From assembly GCA_020466095.1 (NCBI GenBank), contig CM035806.1:35438060-35502059 (forward strand): a DNA stretch of 64,000 nt. The letters run 5' to 3'. Below are positions 22,051 through 33,296 of the stretch, piece by piece (the first letter of the stretch is position 1; every line of letters begins with the position of its first letter). Source of the DNA: Chlorops oryzae (lineage: Eukaryota > Arthropoda > Insecta > Diptera > Chloropidae). The notes below the pieces were generated by a model, which had not been told where the DNA came from, did not search any database, and saw only the letters and a program-made list of their open reading frames with translations. The position numbers and the translations under genes were made by a program.

Positions 22051-22597
22051 TTTAAACTTTTTTACTACGCTTGTGGTTATTTTAAATACGTCCGTTAATA
22101 GAGCCAAATCATTGCTGTTCGTAGTTAAATTAACTACGTTTTTGTTATTTTTACTACGATTTTTAGCTCAGTGTACCGTTTACGTGTATGGGTATTTGAA
22201 AGAGTAGAAACTTTCATATTTTATTTATTATTAAAACATTGACACATGAACGCCATAATGGTGGTTGGTCAAGGGGACTATTCTTCCATAAAAATAACTT
22301 ATTTGTGAACGAATCCTCTTTATGCTAAATAAAAAGTTTTGTCATAGCCCTGAATAGACAAACAAATTTTCTATGTTTTCTTTCACATTCCAAATGAGCA
22401 AGTCGGACTTCATGATTTCTCTATCAGCCCGATTCCGAATATTCCCGGGGAACGAATTCCCGGGGAATTCACTTTTCTCGAGAGTAAACTGCTTCCTTTT
22501 TATATACTTATGTATTTGGGGGAAGAAATTTGATGGGGCATGGGTATTTGATCCATCCTTATCATTTTCCGTATCCTATTCATATATTTAAACAAGT

Positions 22598-23509
22598 AAG
22601 AAAGCTGAAGTCGGTCAAGCCCGACTTTGAAATACCCAGCGTCCCGAAATTATGAGCGCACTATGTTTTGCTTCTCTATTTGTGGGCGTGGCAGTGGGAG
22701 GGCAACATAAATTATTTCCCTACACCTTTCAGTCGCCTTGGTGAACCTATGTTGCGAATTTGAAGCTTCTACGCCTTTTACTTCGGAAATTACGAAAAAT
22801 CTTTATTTGTGGGCGTGGCAGTGGGCGGGCCATATAAAATTTTTTCCTACACCTTTCATTCGCCTTGGTGAACCTATGTTGCGAATTTGAAGCTTCTACG
22901 CCTTTTACTTCGGAAGTTACGAAAAATCTTAATTTGTGGGCGTGGAAGTGGGCGGGCCATATAAATTTTTTTCCTATACCTTTCATTCGCCTTGGTCAAC
23001 CTATGTTGCGAATTTGAACCTTCTACGCCTTTTACTTCACAAGTTACGAAAAGCCCTTATTTTTGGGCTTATTTGTGGGCGTGGCTCACGGAGGGCGGCG
23101 TCCATTTTTTGCCAGGATATGCCCCTTTTCGTAGTTTACCAGTACACCAAATATCAATGGAATGTGTTGAGTGGTTCGCAAGATACAAACAATTTACTGA
23201 AAACACATTATATTCATTTGTGGGCGTGGCAGTGGGCGGATGTCTCCCATTTTTACTTAGGATCGTACTCGGATCCCGATATACCTGTGTGCCAAATTTC
23301 GACTTGATTGGTCCAGCCGTTTCGGAGGAGATCCGACCACGGACAGACGGACAGACGGACGGACGGACGGACAGACGGACATGTCTAAATCGATTCAGTT
23401 TTTGATCCTGATCATTTCTATATATATATGTCTATATCTCCGGAGCTTAGTTCTCCCTGTTACAAGATTTGCACAAAACTAATATACCCCGCTTACGCTG
23501 GGTATAAAA
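22598..23509 (+). repeat. AAGTAAG...GGGTATAA repeat, GTGGGCGTGG subfamily with tandem modules
   Basis: Starts AACAAGTAAGAAAGCTGAAG, has a 5' stem AGTCGG/CCCGACT and then ATACCCAGCG. Three tandem modules of about 127 bp follow (starting near 22678, 22804 and 22932), each with TTGTGGGCGTGG, TTCGCCTTGG and GCGAATTTGAA. Then come GACGGACAGACGG microsatellite DNA, CTAAATCGA, TGATCATTTCTATATA, and a 3' stem-loop TATACCCCGCTTACGCTGGGTATAA. The frames at 22936-23307 and 22992-23405 lie within it. Confidence 0.8.
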
Positions 23510-25651
23510 AGGAGAATTTTGGTCTCGAGAAAAGTAAATTCCCCGAGAAAATTCAAAATCGGGCGGTATACTAACTTATATCTTATAGAGAGAATAAGGA
23601 AGAGATGCCCAGTAGTTTCATGGACGGTAATATTCGGAGATAATTAGAAATGTATTGTTGAACGAAATTTTTTCAGCCCCGGAGAAAAGTCACTAACAAT
23701 AACCCCTGTTAAGCATACTTATGAGAGCCCCGTGAGAAGGAACTTCAAATTCATTTTGTGACCTTTCAACTTTTCGAAATAAACTTTCAAACAGAAAAGA
23801 TACTGATTAACTACACATTTAAATAACCTCTTTTGGTGTCCTTATTCATTAGAGACGTGTCAAAATGAAGACGACAAAATTCAACGCGGCAAATCCGTAT
23901 TTTCAGCGGTGCAAAGTGCATGGAAATTCCGTCCTTGTAAAGTGACTCACATTATCTGGCCTCAAACTGAATTAATTATGTTTTGAAAACAAAACAGAAA
24001 TTTCTAACGTCACTTGTGTACATGCTTTAATTGGAATTCTATTTATGAATTTCCCATATTGCCTCATCACATAAGCCCACTGAAAATCCCTTCATGTAAT
24101 AAAATCCCCCATGTTGGTCGCAAAGATGCCTCTTATCGCTTCTAATCTCTTAAGTAAGATCCAAGTCGCGTTAAATAACGTCATGAGCAGCTGGCCCGAA
24201 ATTATAATAAGGCAATCCGATTTGCGTTGATGTCTTTGGTGGATGATAAATTGATAGAATGGTGAAGTGAACAAATAATATTAGAGCATTGCGTACTATT
24301 TACGCTCAAGAAAACTGAGAGCATCGACAATGCACTTCCTCTAAATAAATAAATATCTCAGAAACTTTTAATGATTTATTTAATGATTTAATAATTTAAG
24401 TGATTTTTTTTTTTTTTTTGTTATGAAAGGTAATACTCAGAGGTATCTTTGCAAACAACCGAAGATTCGGAACTACAATTAAATAACTAAGAAAGCTAAG
24501 GTCGCTCAAACACGACTTTAATATACCCAGCGTTCCGTACAGAAATTACATGAATATTTGTAGTCTTGATAGTGGGCGGAACTCGCCCATTATTTCCGAA
24601 AATTGTTTAAATCGATATAGAGAGCCGTTGTTTCGAATTTGAAGCGTCTACGCTCATGTGTAAAAAAATTTCCACTTGTGGGCACGCCAGTGGGTGGCTA
24701 TTGGGGCCCGTACATCTGTGCGAAATTTTAATTGGTCCAGACGCTTCGAAGAAGAGCCGAAAAGCCAAAACAAAAAACTCGTCATGCCCTCCTTCTTGCT
24801 CTGATTGACACTACGATGGATTTTGTTTTGCGCGTTTTCGGAAAAATGACAAATTTTGAGTTGTGACTCCTTTGTTGCGGAGGTGTGATAATATATCTAT
24901 AGACCCTATCTTAAAACGTGTGAAAACACATTCTGGAGACCTCGAAACTCGGAGCTGTGACTTGAAATTGATTTTCATCTTTCCGGGCGATAACGACAAA
25001 CTCCCCACAATGTGAAGTAGAAAATGAAAAATTTTCCGAGTTTACTGTTACTGCTACGCTCTATGCTTCAAAGGGGTCGGAGAGGAGACTAGAGCAAGGG
25101 ATAATACGTTTAGAAAATGCTAATGGCAGTTATTTGAGTTGTAAACCGTTATCAGGCCTTCAAAATTGCTCACATTTTATAAGTTCGAGGGGTAGATTAA
25201 GGCAGAGCAGAATTTTCAAAGGCGTATCTTATCTATGTTAAACAAGTTTCGACGTTTGTTAAAATTCTTAAACTAGTTAGTTAGTTGATATAAACGGAAA
25301 ATGTTTCACAATGAAGATTTACTAAACCATTTATGAAGCTATTTTTTCAGAGGCTTTGAATGGATGGGATAATACTATTGAACGACAGTAGAGTAGCCAG
25401 TATTGTCAGTATTGGGTGGCACTTTTCCCTCCGATATTTAGAAAAATTCCTTTCGTTCTGTCGAAAATTGATTGGAAAAAATCCCTTGTAAACATTTAAA
25501 GTGATTTTTGGTTAAAAGAGTAGAATCGAAAAAATCCCTCAGAAGATGAAAATCTTTCGATCTGGCTTCACTGAGTGGAGAATGTATATTGAGAACACTC
25601 GCAAGCGCGAACGATCGCCGTAGGATTCGAGCAATTCGCTTAATAGACTAC
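23510..25651. other. Intergenic, apart from the repeat at 24488-24770
   Basis: No exon with convincing splice sites or family similarity is visible on either strand. I looked here for exon 1 of gene C (an acidic DYE-V motif before a donor) and did not find it. Confidence 0.4.
24488..24770 (+). repeat. GTGGGCGTGG-subfamily fragment
   Basis: 5' part only: CTAAGAAAGCTAAGGTCG, ATATACCCAGCG, GTGGGCGGAAC, TGAAGCGTCTACGC, then homology stops. More diverged than 22598-23509. Confidence 0.6.
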
Positions 25652-25850
25652 ATGACAACATGATATTAAATGAGGGATACTTTGTATGCACAGTATTTTA
25701 TTAAATTAGTATTAGAGGACCACCATTAATTTTTTAAATTTAAAGCTTTCAAATGGTTGATATTTAAATGTTAAACAGCTCAAACATGCTTGATTGAAAT
25801 CACTAGCAATTGACACTATCGATATTTCAGACTATCGACTATCGAGACTA
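25652..25850. repeat. Duplicated block with ATCGATA cluster (copy 1)
   Basis: About 150 bp (from GATATTAAATGAGGGATACT to AATCACTAGCAATT) recurs nearly unchanged at 30040-30190, followed in both places by ACTATCGATATTTCAGACTATCGACTATCG. The block is noncoding. Confidence 0.75.
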
Positions 25851-27607
25851 TCGATGGTCGCAACTATCGATAGTTCTCCAGCTCTAGCTCACATAGGTTC
25901 GAGCCTCTTTTACACCGAAACCATTTAATTACTGCAGGGTAGATACTACTTTTGCCGAGGTGGTTCGACGCTTAAGCTTAGGCCAATTTTTTTTTTTAAC
26001 ACTAGAGAAACCTCAAGGCTCAGTTTTAGTCTTTTCAGCAAGAAATAAAACGCGGTCAGACCACAGAACAAGAACCTGTAAATTATATTTTGATCAATTC
26101 TTTGATTTGGAAGGTCCCAAGAGTCTTCAAATTGTGTGGGTTTCAATACGAATTGGATGCGCCATCATGGAAGTGAAGTTTAATTTGAAAAAAATTTGAT
26201 GCTTGCTAGTTTTGTTTGAAATTCACAATTTCGCATTTCACAAAGACTTTTTAACCCCCTTTTATATTTATCCCCAGCTGAATTGAGTATTTTTAACTCT
26301 TAAAGTCGAACCAAAAGTGATTAGTTTAAATTCATAAATTGTTCTTGACAGACACGTTCAATGCAAACCTATTTGATTCAAAACATCGTCGTAAGTTCTT
26401 TTGTGTTCATTCCACTTTTTTGCTCCTTGTTGAATTTGTTGCTGCTGTCTTTGCTCGCAGCTATCTGTTATTTGTATAACTTCCATTTGTTTTAACATTT
26501 TCAAAAGCCACACATTTATATAATAAATAAAACAAAAATCTCTGAAAGAATATTTTTTTTTTTTTCAAATGTTATCAAAGGAATTCACTTAAATTTGCCC
26601 AACGATATTATTATTTCTGATATCGTTATCCGTTTAACACAGCTTTAAATAGACAAAATCTTTTGGTATGCATTTAAGGGCCTTCTGATATTAACCCATT
26701 ACGGACACATGCACTTGAAAATCCAGCGTTAATAAGAATACAATTCAAAAATAACAAAAATATCACATTTTTTGGTCTAAAGAGGGTGTTAAGGATATAG
26801 CGATTTCGTTCGGTTTTGTCATCAATTCAATTACTTCTATAGAGAGGTGAAGAATTCCTTGACTGAAATAGTCAAAAGTCGTGTTTTTTTTTGTTTTTTT
26901 TTGGTGCTGACATGAATGTTGGTCAATTTGTCGCTAATGAGAATTAAACGAATTCTGAGTGGGAAATTTTCCCAAGAATCGACGAGAATTCCTCTCCCGC
27001 GACCTGGTCTAAAACAACGAAAGTTCCATGCGAAAAGTTTCTATAATAATCGATTTGGCAAGGAGAGGCAAGCGCTTTAGTACTTTCGCTTTAGTAAAGC
27101 GCTTTCTTGCTGGTTATAAGCACTTTTGGTCCGACTGGGTAGCCAATTTGAAAAAAATTCACTTTTTTTTTTGGCTGCGAATGGGTTAAACGGATTTCAT
27201 TTAACGTCACATGGGAAAATCGCTCGAAAGATTTGAGAACTTATTTGTTTAAAATGTGCATTTTTAATGGAATAATAGAATAACTTATTTGACTGTTAGA
27301 TCAGGAATTCAAAATTGTATTACGTTCTTTGATCGTATTACGGCAAACTGATTTAATATATCATCGTTCGTAAGCTATTTTATTCTATATGAAAAAAAGA
27401 AGACGAAATTTTTCGAAAATCAATTTGAAAGTTAGTTTCAAGAAAACTGAGATGAGGAATTCTCGTATGCGGTTATATTTACACTTTCAAAACGGGAATA
27501 GCTTGGGTTAATTTTGTTTTAAAAATATCAAGTGCCGTCGAACAAAGTTTTGAAGTTGAACGTGTTAAATAAAAGTGAAATTGTAATTTCTTTTTGTCAT
27601 ATAGAAC
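25851..27607. other. Intergenic, no gene seen
   Basis: AT-rich DNA with several T-runs. The short frames at 25946-26199 and 27479-27673 have no features that I recognise. Confidence 0.4.
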
Positions 27608-28106
27608 CAGGGACGTGAACCGAATTTGAAAAGGAAAACCGCTTTTATCTGCTGATGAACTGAACCGAACCATTAACCGAACCGAATGTGTTTTTACAAA
27701 CGTTTGAACCGAACCGAAAACCGAAACCCTTTTTGTAAGCGTTAAGGGTTCAGGGTTTCATTTTTGCCTGAAACCATGCACAGTGGTCGCTCCCATAGGC
27801 CAAAAATGAAAAAAATCGAAGTCGATATTCCTATGAAATTAGTATCGATACCATCTCCATCTCTAATATGAGTAAGGGAACTAGCACTACATTTTTATTG
27901 TGCAAATTTTAACCCAAAATGGTAAAAAATTGCATTCGAAGTGGGAACACGTGCTAACAAAATTTTTCAGTTTGAGAAATTCCCGAACCGAAACCAGCGG
28001 TTCAAAGAAAAAGAAAAACCGGTTTGACGAACCAATCCAAAAGTTCAAACACGATTCGAACCGCCTAACCGAACCGGGCTAGTTTTCCACCCGGTTCACA
28101 TCGCTG
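27608..28106. repeat. TIR element rich in AACCGAACCG
   Basis: CAGGGACGTGAACCG at the left and CGGTTCACATCGCTG at the right are imperfect TIRs of a ~499-bp element. GAACCGAACCG words cluster at both ends. The flanks TATAGAAC and TAAGGAAC match at 6 of 8 positions, compatible with an old 8-bp duplication. Confidence 0.6.
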
Positions 28107-28602
28107 TAAGGAACAAAATAACTTGCGAACGACGATATAATTGGCTTGGATCGGATAACTTTCAAATGTCATTTCCTGTGCACATGTGGATGTCGGCAGT
28201 TCATATAAAAAAACAACAACAACACATTTTTAAACTTTTTCTCCTTATCCCTGCAGTCAGTGGAGCCACCACAACACTAGCAATTTCGCACTGGCAATTT
28301 TGGAAATAACACAATACGATAGACAGGACTAAAAGCTTTGGAGTCACAGGGCAGCAATTTGGAGTACGAAACAATCGTTAGAATGGCTCTTTATAGAATC
28401 CGTTTCTAAAAAAAACGATCTAATCAGCTGTCAAATGTACTCACAGCCCTGGAAGTAGACGGTGCTGCCGTAAATTTCGATGCTTAAAAAATTGCGAAAT
28501 TGAAAATGGAATTTATTTTTAAAAAAATTTTAATTTTAATTTTAAAAACTTTTTAAATATGCTTGGAAATATTGGCCCTTAGTTCTCTTAAATTTTCTCA
28601 CC

Positions 28603-28678
28603 TCCACCGAGCCTCGAACCGCTGACCACCAGATCGCTGGGCAAACGCCTTAACCATTACGATAAACGAACGAATTTA
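28603..28678 (-). repeat. tRNA-derived SINE-like fragment
   Basis: Minus strand: A-box-like TAATGGTTAAGGCG and B-box GGTTCGAGGCT at about tRNA spacing, without an acceptor stem. Confidence 0.5.
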
Positions 28679-28927
28679 ATCTGTTGGTCGAAATGCTCAG
28701 TTGAGTTTAGCGTTGCTCAGTTTTTAGGAAACGTATTGATCGAATTTTTTCACTGCAAAAATTTTTTACTTCAAAATGAAGCATTAAAAAAAAATAATTA
28801 TTATAAAACCTTAAAAATGTAGGGGAAAATATTTGTCTTCCAAAATAACTGAACTATTAACAAAAAAAAAAAAAAAAAAAAATACTGTAATTTATAAAAA
28901 AAAGTAAAAAATGCAGGAAAAATTCTC

Positions 28928-29008
28928 GCCGCCAGCAGGGAATGAACCCCGAACCTCGTGGCTGTCTAGTCACAGTTTGAACCACTGAGCTATCGAATCC
29001 TTGTCGGG
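28928..29008 (-). repeat. tRNA-derived SINE-like fragment
   Basis: Minus strand: ATAGCTCAGTGGTT (excellent A-box) and GGGGTTCATTCCC (B-box). The ends do not pair as an acceptor stem. About 250 bp from the previous SINE-like head, in the same orientation. Confidence 0.55.
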
Positions 29009-29920
29009 AAATTGATCAGAATGAAAATTTAAAGCAGACAACAGCGAAAACAATCATACGCAGCGGATAGGGAAATGTGAACTGAGGCCTATCTACTCTT
29101 TCAGGTTCATGTGGTAGGTGAAATGGCTAGTCTGACTACAGGGATATTACAAATATTAGTGGTATTCATGTAATAGCGCAAAACTCATATTTTTGCACCC
29201 TCGTATTCGCAGACTGAATTACTGAGAGCAATTTTTTTCCATAATCAGGAATATTTTGAAACACCATATACTTAGCCCAGGTCGCCGTTCATAGCTTCCA
29301 TATCTTACAAAATTCTTTTACATGGAAAAGAACTGCAAAATTAAAAATTACTGTTCGTTAAATCGAACAATGGTAGAATATGGGTTAATATAGTGAAAAA
29401 TAATTTTTTAGAATGAAAAAATGTTATTTTTTTGAATAGTATGTATATAAAATCTTCATATTGTGTGTGAAATAAAATATTTTTGTTAAATTTATTTCGA
29501 AACTGACGAAAAATACTGAATTTTTTGTATACGATAGAAAAAATCGATTAAAAAAAAAGTTTGCACGTTTCGATTTTTTGCTCTATGAGAATTTGTTAAA
29601 AAAGTAGTCCTCGACCATATCCAAAAATGAAATTGGAGGTGCAAGGACCTCACGGTGTAAATGGGTCGAGGACCACCGTGCAAGGGAAAAGAGTGACCAA
29701 AATACTGCCTAGCATCAGTGCTGCTTGCAAAGACTGGAGAATTGAGTAAGATAGGTAGGTAGGTTGAAGTGGCTGCCACTTAGGCCGTTAATCGGCCCAT
29801 TGTGATACCATGGAGGTTTTCTTGTGTTTGTGTGAGTGTATGTCTTTTTATGTAGTGTGCCCCTAACATGCGATTTTTGAAAAACCAGTGCTAGATTTGG
29901 AACATTACTCTCCGTTTCGC

Positions 29921-29996
29921 CTAAGCCGGGAATCGAACCTCGGTCCCTGGGATCAAGAGCATAGCACGCATCCCCTACGCTATCCCAGAGCCACTG
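29921..29996 (-). repeat. tRNA-derived SINE-like fragment
   Basis: Minus strand: TGGCTCTGGGATAGCGTAGG followed by a B-box GGTTCGATTCCC. No acceptor stem pairing. The frame at 29888-30085 is a read-through. Confidence 0.5.
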
Positions 29997-30039
29997 AATT
30001 GAGTAAGAAAGGTTTTAAAATTCGGCTTCTTGTATATAA

Positions 30040-30280
30040 CGACATAATATTAAATGAGGGATACTTATGCACAGTATTTTATTAAATTAGTATTAGAGGA
30101 CCACCATTAATTTTTTAAACTTAAAGCTTTCAAATGGTTGATATTTAAATGTTAAACAGCTCAAACATGCTTGATTGAAATCACTAGCAATTTGCCAATA
30201 AAATTAGTTCAAATTTTAAAATATATCTTCCGATAGTACTATGGACACTATCGATATTTCAGACTATCGACTATCGACTA
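30040..30280. repeat. Duplicated block with ATCGATA cluster (copy 2)
   Basis: Second copy of the block at 25652. Here about 50 bp separate the shared AATCACTAGCAATT and ACACTATCGATATTTC words that are adjacent in copy 1. Between this block and gene B (30281-30662) only AT-rich DNA is seen, including TTTATT at 30573-30578, a possible minus-strand polyadenylation signal for gene B. Confidence 0.75.
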
Positions 30281-30662
30281 TAATTTAGTGAAAAGTATTC
30301 AAAAAGTTCAAATGAATAAGGTGAATTAATTTTAATATGTTCTCATAAAAAAAGTATAAGAATTCTTGTGTTTAAGTGTATTAAGCGGGATTAAGGGCCA
30401 ATATTATAGTATATTTAAAAAAATTTTAAAAATGTGCCCTAAGCCCTAGGGAAGAAAATTGCAGTTGATTTTTTCAAAAAAAATTCTACCGTATTGTCGC
30501 CACAAAACAATTCGTTTTTGCGTTAATAAATATGTATACGAATGTGGGTATTTATTTCTAAAAAATCTGCACTTTATTTTATTAAAATAAAAACAGAAAC
30601 ACTTTTTATGGATGAAATAAAATTTCATGCATCAGTCTTCATATATTGTTCTTTATCCTTTT

Positions 30663-33258
30663 TTACACTATCTCCTTGGGTTGGGACCTATAGGTCGACG
30701 GCAGAAAGAATGTCAGTACAGCACAAACTGTAAAGTAGAGAAGGAAATTCAATAATCAGCGTAAGTTTGTTGGCACAAAAAAAAATCCATGATGCGATGT
30801 AACTTACGCAATGAAAATATCGAAAAGAATATGAACGTTGCCGAGCATTCGACTTCAATGATAAGCCCAACCAAGTTTGTAGCCAGCACGGCCGACAAAC
30901 GACCCGTCATTATGCAAAAGCAAACAGCTTGACCCCTGTGTTAATTAAGAATCGGTTACACATACGCGATTACAACAGAGTATATATGAGATTAAATATT
31001 TACCGCAGGTATGTTGGCACCAAGTCAACAACAATACCATTCACCACTGATGCGGACAATTCGGGGATGACTAAAAATAGTGAAAAGCTCAATAGTATCC
31101 CAATGGAGTCCAAGACGAACAAAGCACAAATGCCGCAAGTGCCGCAGGCAATCAGAAAGACGGTCAATGTGTTCTTTCGCTGGAATCTATTTATAATTGC
31201 GCCCAGAACGATGTAGCCAAAGAAGCATAGCGCACCGAATATTGAATAATCAATATACATTTGCCGATTAATTGTGACGGTGCAAGTCTGTTCGAATGAA
31301 TAGATTAGTGCTCACGCATACGCATATGTTTATGCATACGCATATGTATTTACATAACATTTTATATATATGCATATGTATATGTGTATGTGCATGTGCT
31401 CGTGTATATAGTCCAATAAATATCCGATTTCAAGTTGTTCACGCTGTACAGTACTCACCGTATTTGATGCGTTCGCTTCGGCACGGAAAGAGGCTTTTAT
31501 TATCGCGCAAACGGACTCATCATTCTGGCTTGAATCGAAGCTTAAGCGATTTTGTATTTCAGGGAACCAAACTCCCAGGCCGATTGAGCTTTCAAGATAA
31601 TCAAATTAAATTCACCACCGATTTTTTGTTTATGTTTCCTTCACTTACCTCATGAAAACACTGGACATTGTGATGCAACAAATAAGGAAATTGAATAAAT
31701 GGGGACGCTGAAACAAGGGTTTCGTATCGTACCACATTTTCTTGATCACGGCCAATCTAAATAAGATGGTAGATGCTTTTAAAGGTTTTTCTTTTCTTTT
31801 CGAATTACATAACTTTCAACATACGATTTTGAGTTCTTCCCGTTGTTGGGACTCGAACGATTTAATTCATCATCGGCAAGTGAACGAATATTCGTTATGT
31901 TCAATGACTTCAGACTTTGCCCCTTGCGATTATGATGGCAAATCCAGTCCATTGACTCGTACGCCTTCTTGGTATCACCAAGTGATAATGAGATTTTCGG
32001 TGATTCAGGTAGAAGGAACATTAAAAGCGCACCAACAAACCCGGTGAGAAGGTAAAAAACATTCAATAGGCGCCAAGGATTTATGAAAAAACTCTCCGTC
32101 ATTTGCAGCGACCATTCCATTGACAATATGGCCGAGGAGATCCCTTCAAATTCGAAATATAGAATTACAATTGATGTGGTATGAAGTGTGAATGTGTGTG
32201 TGTGCGCGCGCGCGCGCGTGTGTGTGTGTAATACGGTGGATCGATTTTTTAACCGCCTTTTATTCTATGGCACATTATTCTACGGCCCATACTTCCTGCG
32301 CTTTTGTAAACAAAGGTTTTTCCATGCTATATTCGAATTATTTCTGTCGACATTGTTGCAGCAGAGAAACAATCCCTGCTACATCTCCCAAAAGTCAAGC
32401 CATTGAAAAAATTTAATTTTTTCTTTAATAACTATTTTAAAATGGCCGATTCATGTTGACTTTTAATGCGAAAATCTACCTACATACTTCTCATCTACAG
32501 TTCTGTCAGAAATGAAACAGAAATGAAAAACTTCATATAAAAACAAGTAAGGGTGTTATAGTCAGGCGAGCCTGACAATATAATACCCGACACAGACAAA
32601 CATGTTCAAATAATTTTTAATATCAAGAGATGTTTAAGGCCATTAGGGGCCCCATATACCGACTTTTGTTCAATTTCTTTATGAAAATCACCACTTTGCC
32701 ACGCCCACTTTTCCAATTTTTTTGAATTCTAACCGAAGGCTTAAATATGCGCTCAAATTCTAAGCTTCATTGAAATATTTCGAAAAAGTCCGATTTTGGG
32801 GCAGTTTTGGGATTTTTGTGACAGACCCTAGTACTGGAGGTACTGTTAATAATGGACCAAACAAGAAAATTTTTTGGGCAGGATGTTTATGGCTACAAAG
32901 GAAGCATGCGTGCCAAATTTCATTCAAGTCCCATTTGAATTTCGGGTGTAGGAGACAATTTTCGAAAAACGCCCTTCTGCCACGCCCACTTTTCCAATTT
33001 TTGGAAATCATATTACTGGCCTTTAAATATGATCAAATATCAGATTTCATCAAAATATCTTGAAAAACTTCGATTTTAGAGCAGTTTTTGTGATTTTCGT
33101 AACAGACCCTAGTACTGGAGGTACCCCTAAAAATGGTCCGATCGGGTCCATTCTCGAATTTGTTCTTAATCACGTCCCCGTGAGCACGCATACCGAATTT
33201 TGTCAAGATAGCTGAACTCCTTCGATAAGAAAACTGTATACAAACAGACGGACAGACG

Positions 33259-33296
<38 letters not shown>

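Larger units (their letters stand above)
21431..22177. mobile_element. GGTACACTGAGC TIR element with two opposed tRNA-like heads
   Basis: The 12-mer GGTACACTGAGC at the left is matched by GCTCAGTGTACC at the right. ACTACGA-type words lie just inside both ends. A plus-strand tRNA-like head is at 21669-21742 and a minus-strand B-box at about 22019-22032, next to a 26-base A-run. Frames at 21787-22107 and 21881-22207 are low-complexity. Confidence 0.65.

Noticed and set aside
22936..23405. Two overlapping 123- and 137-residue frames
   Set aside because: Both lie inside the GTGGGCGTGG repeat and show no protein-family signature.
28928..29008. Possible true tRNA gene
   Set aside because: A- and B-boxes are good, but the 5' and 3' ends do not pair as an acceptor stem; SINE-like origin fits better.
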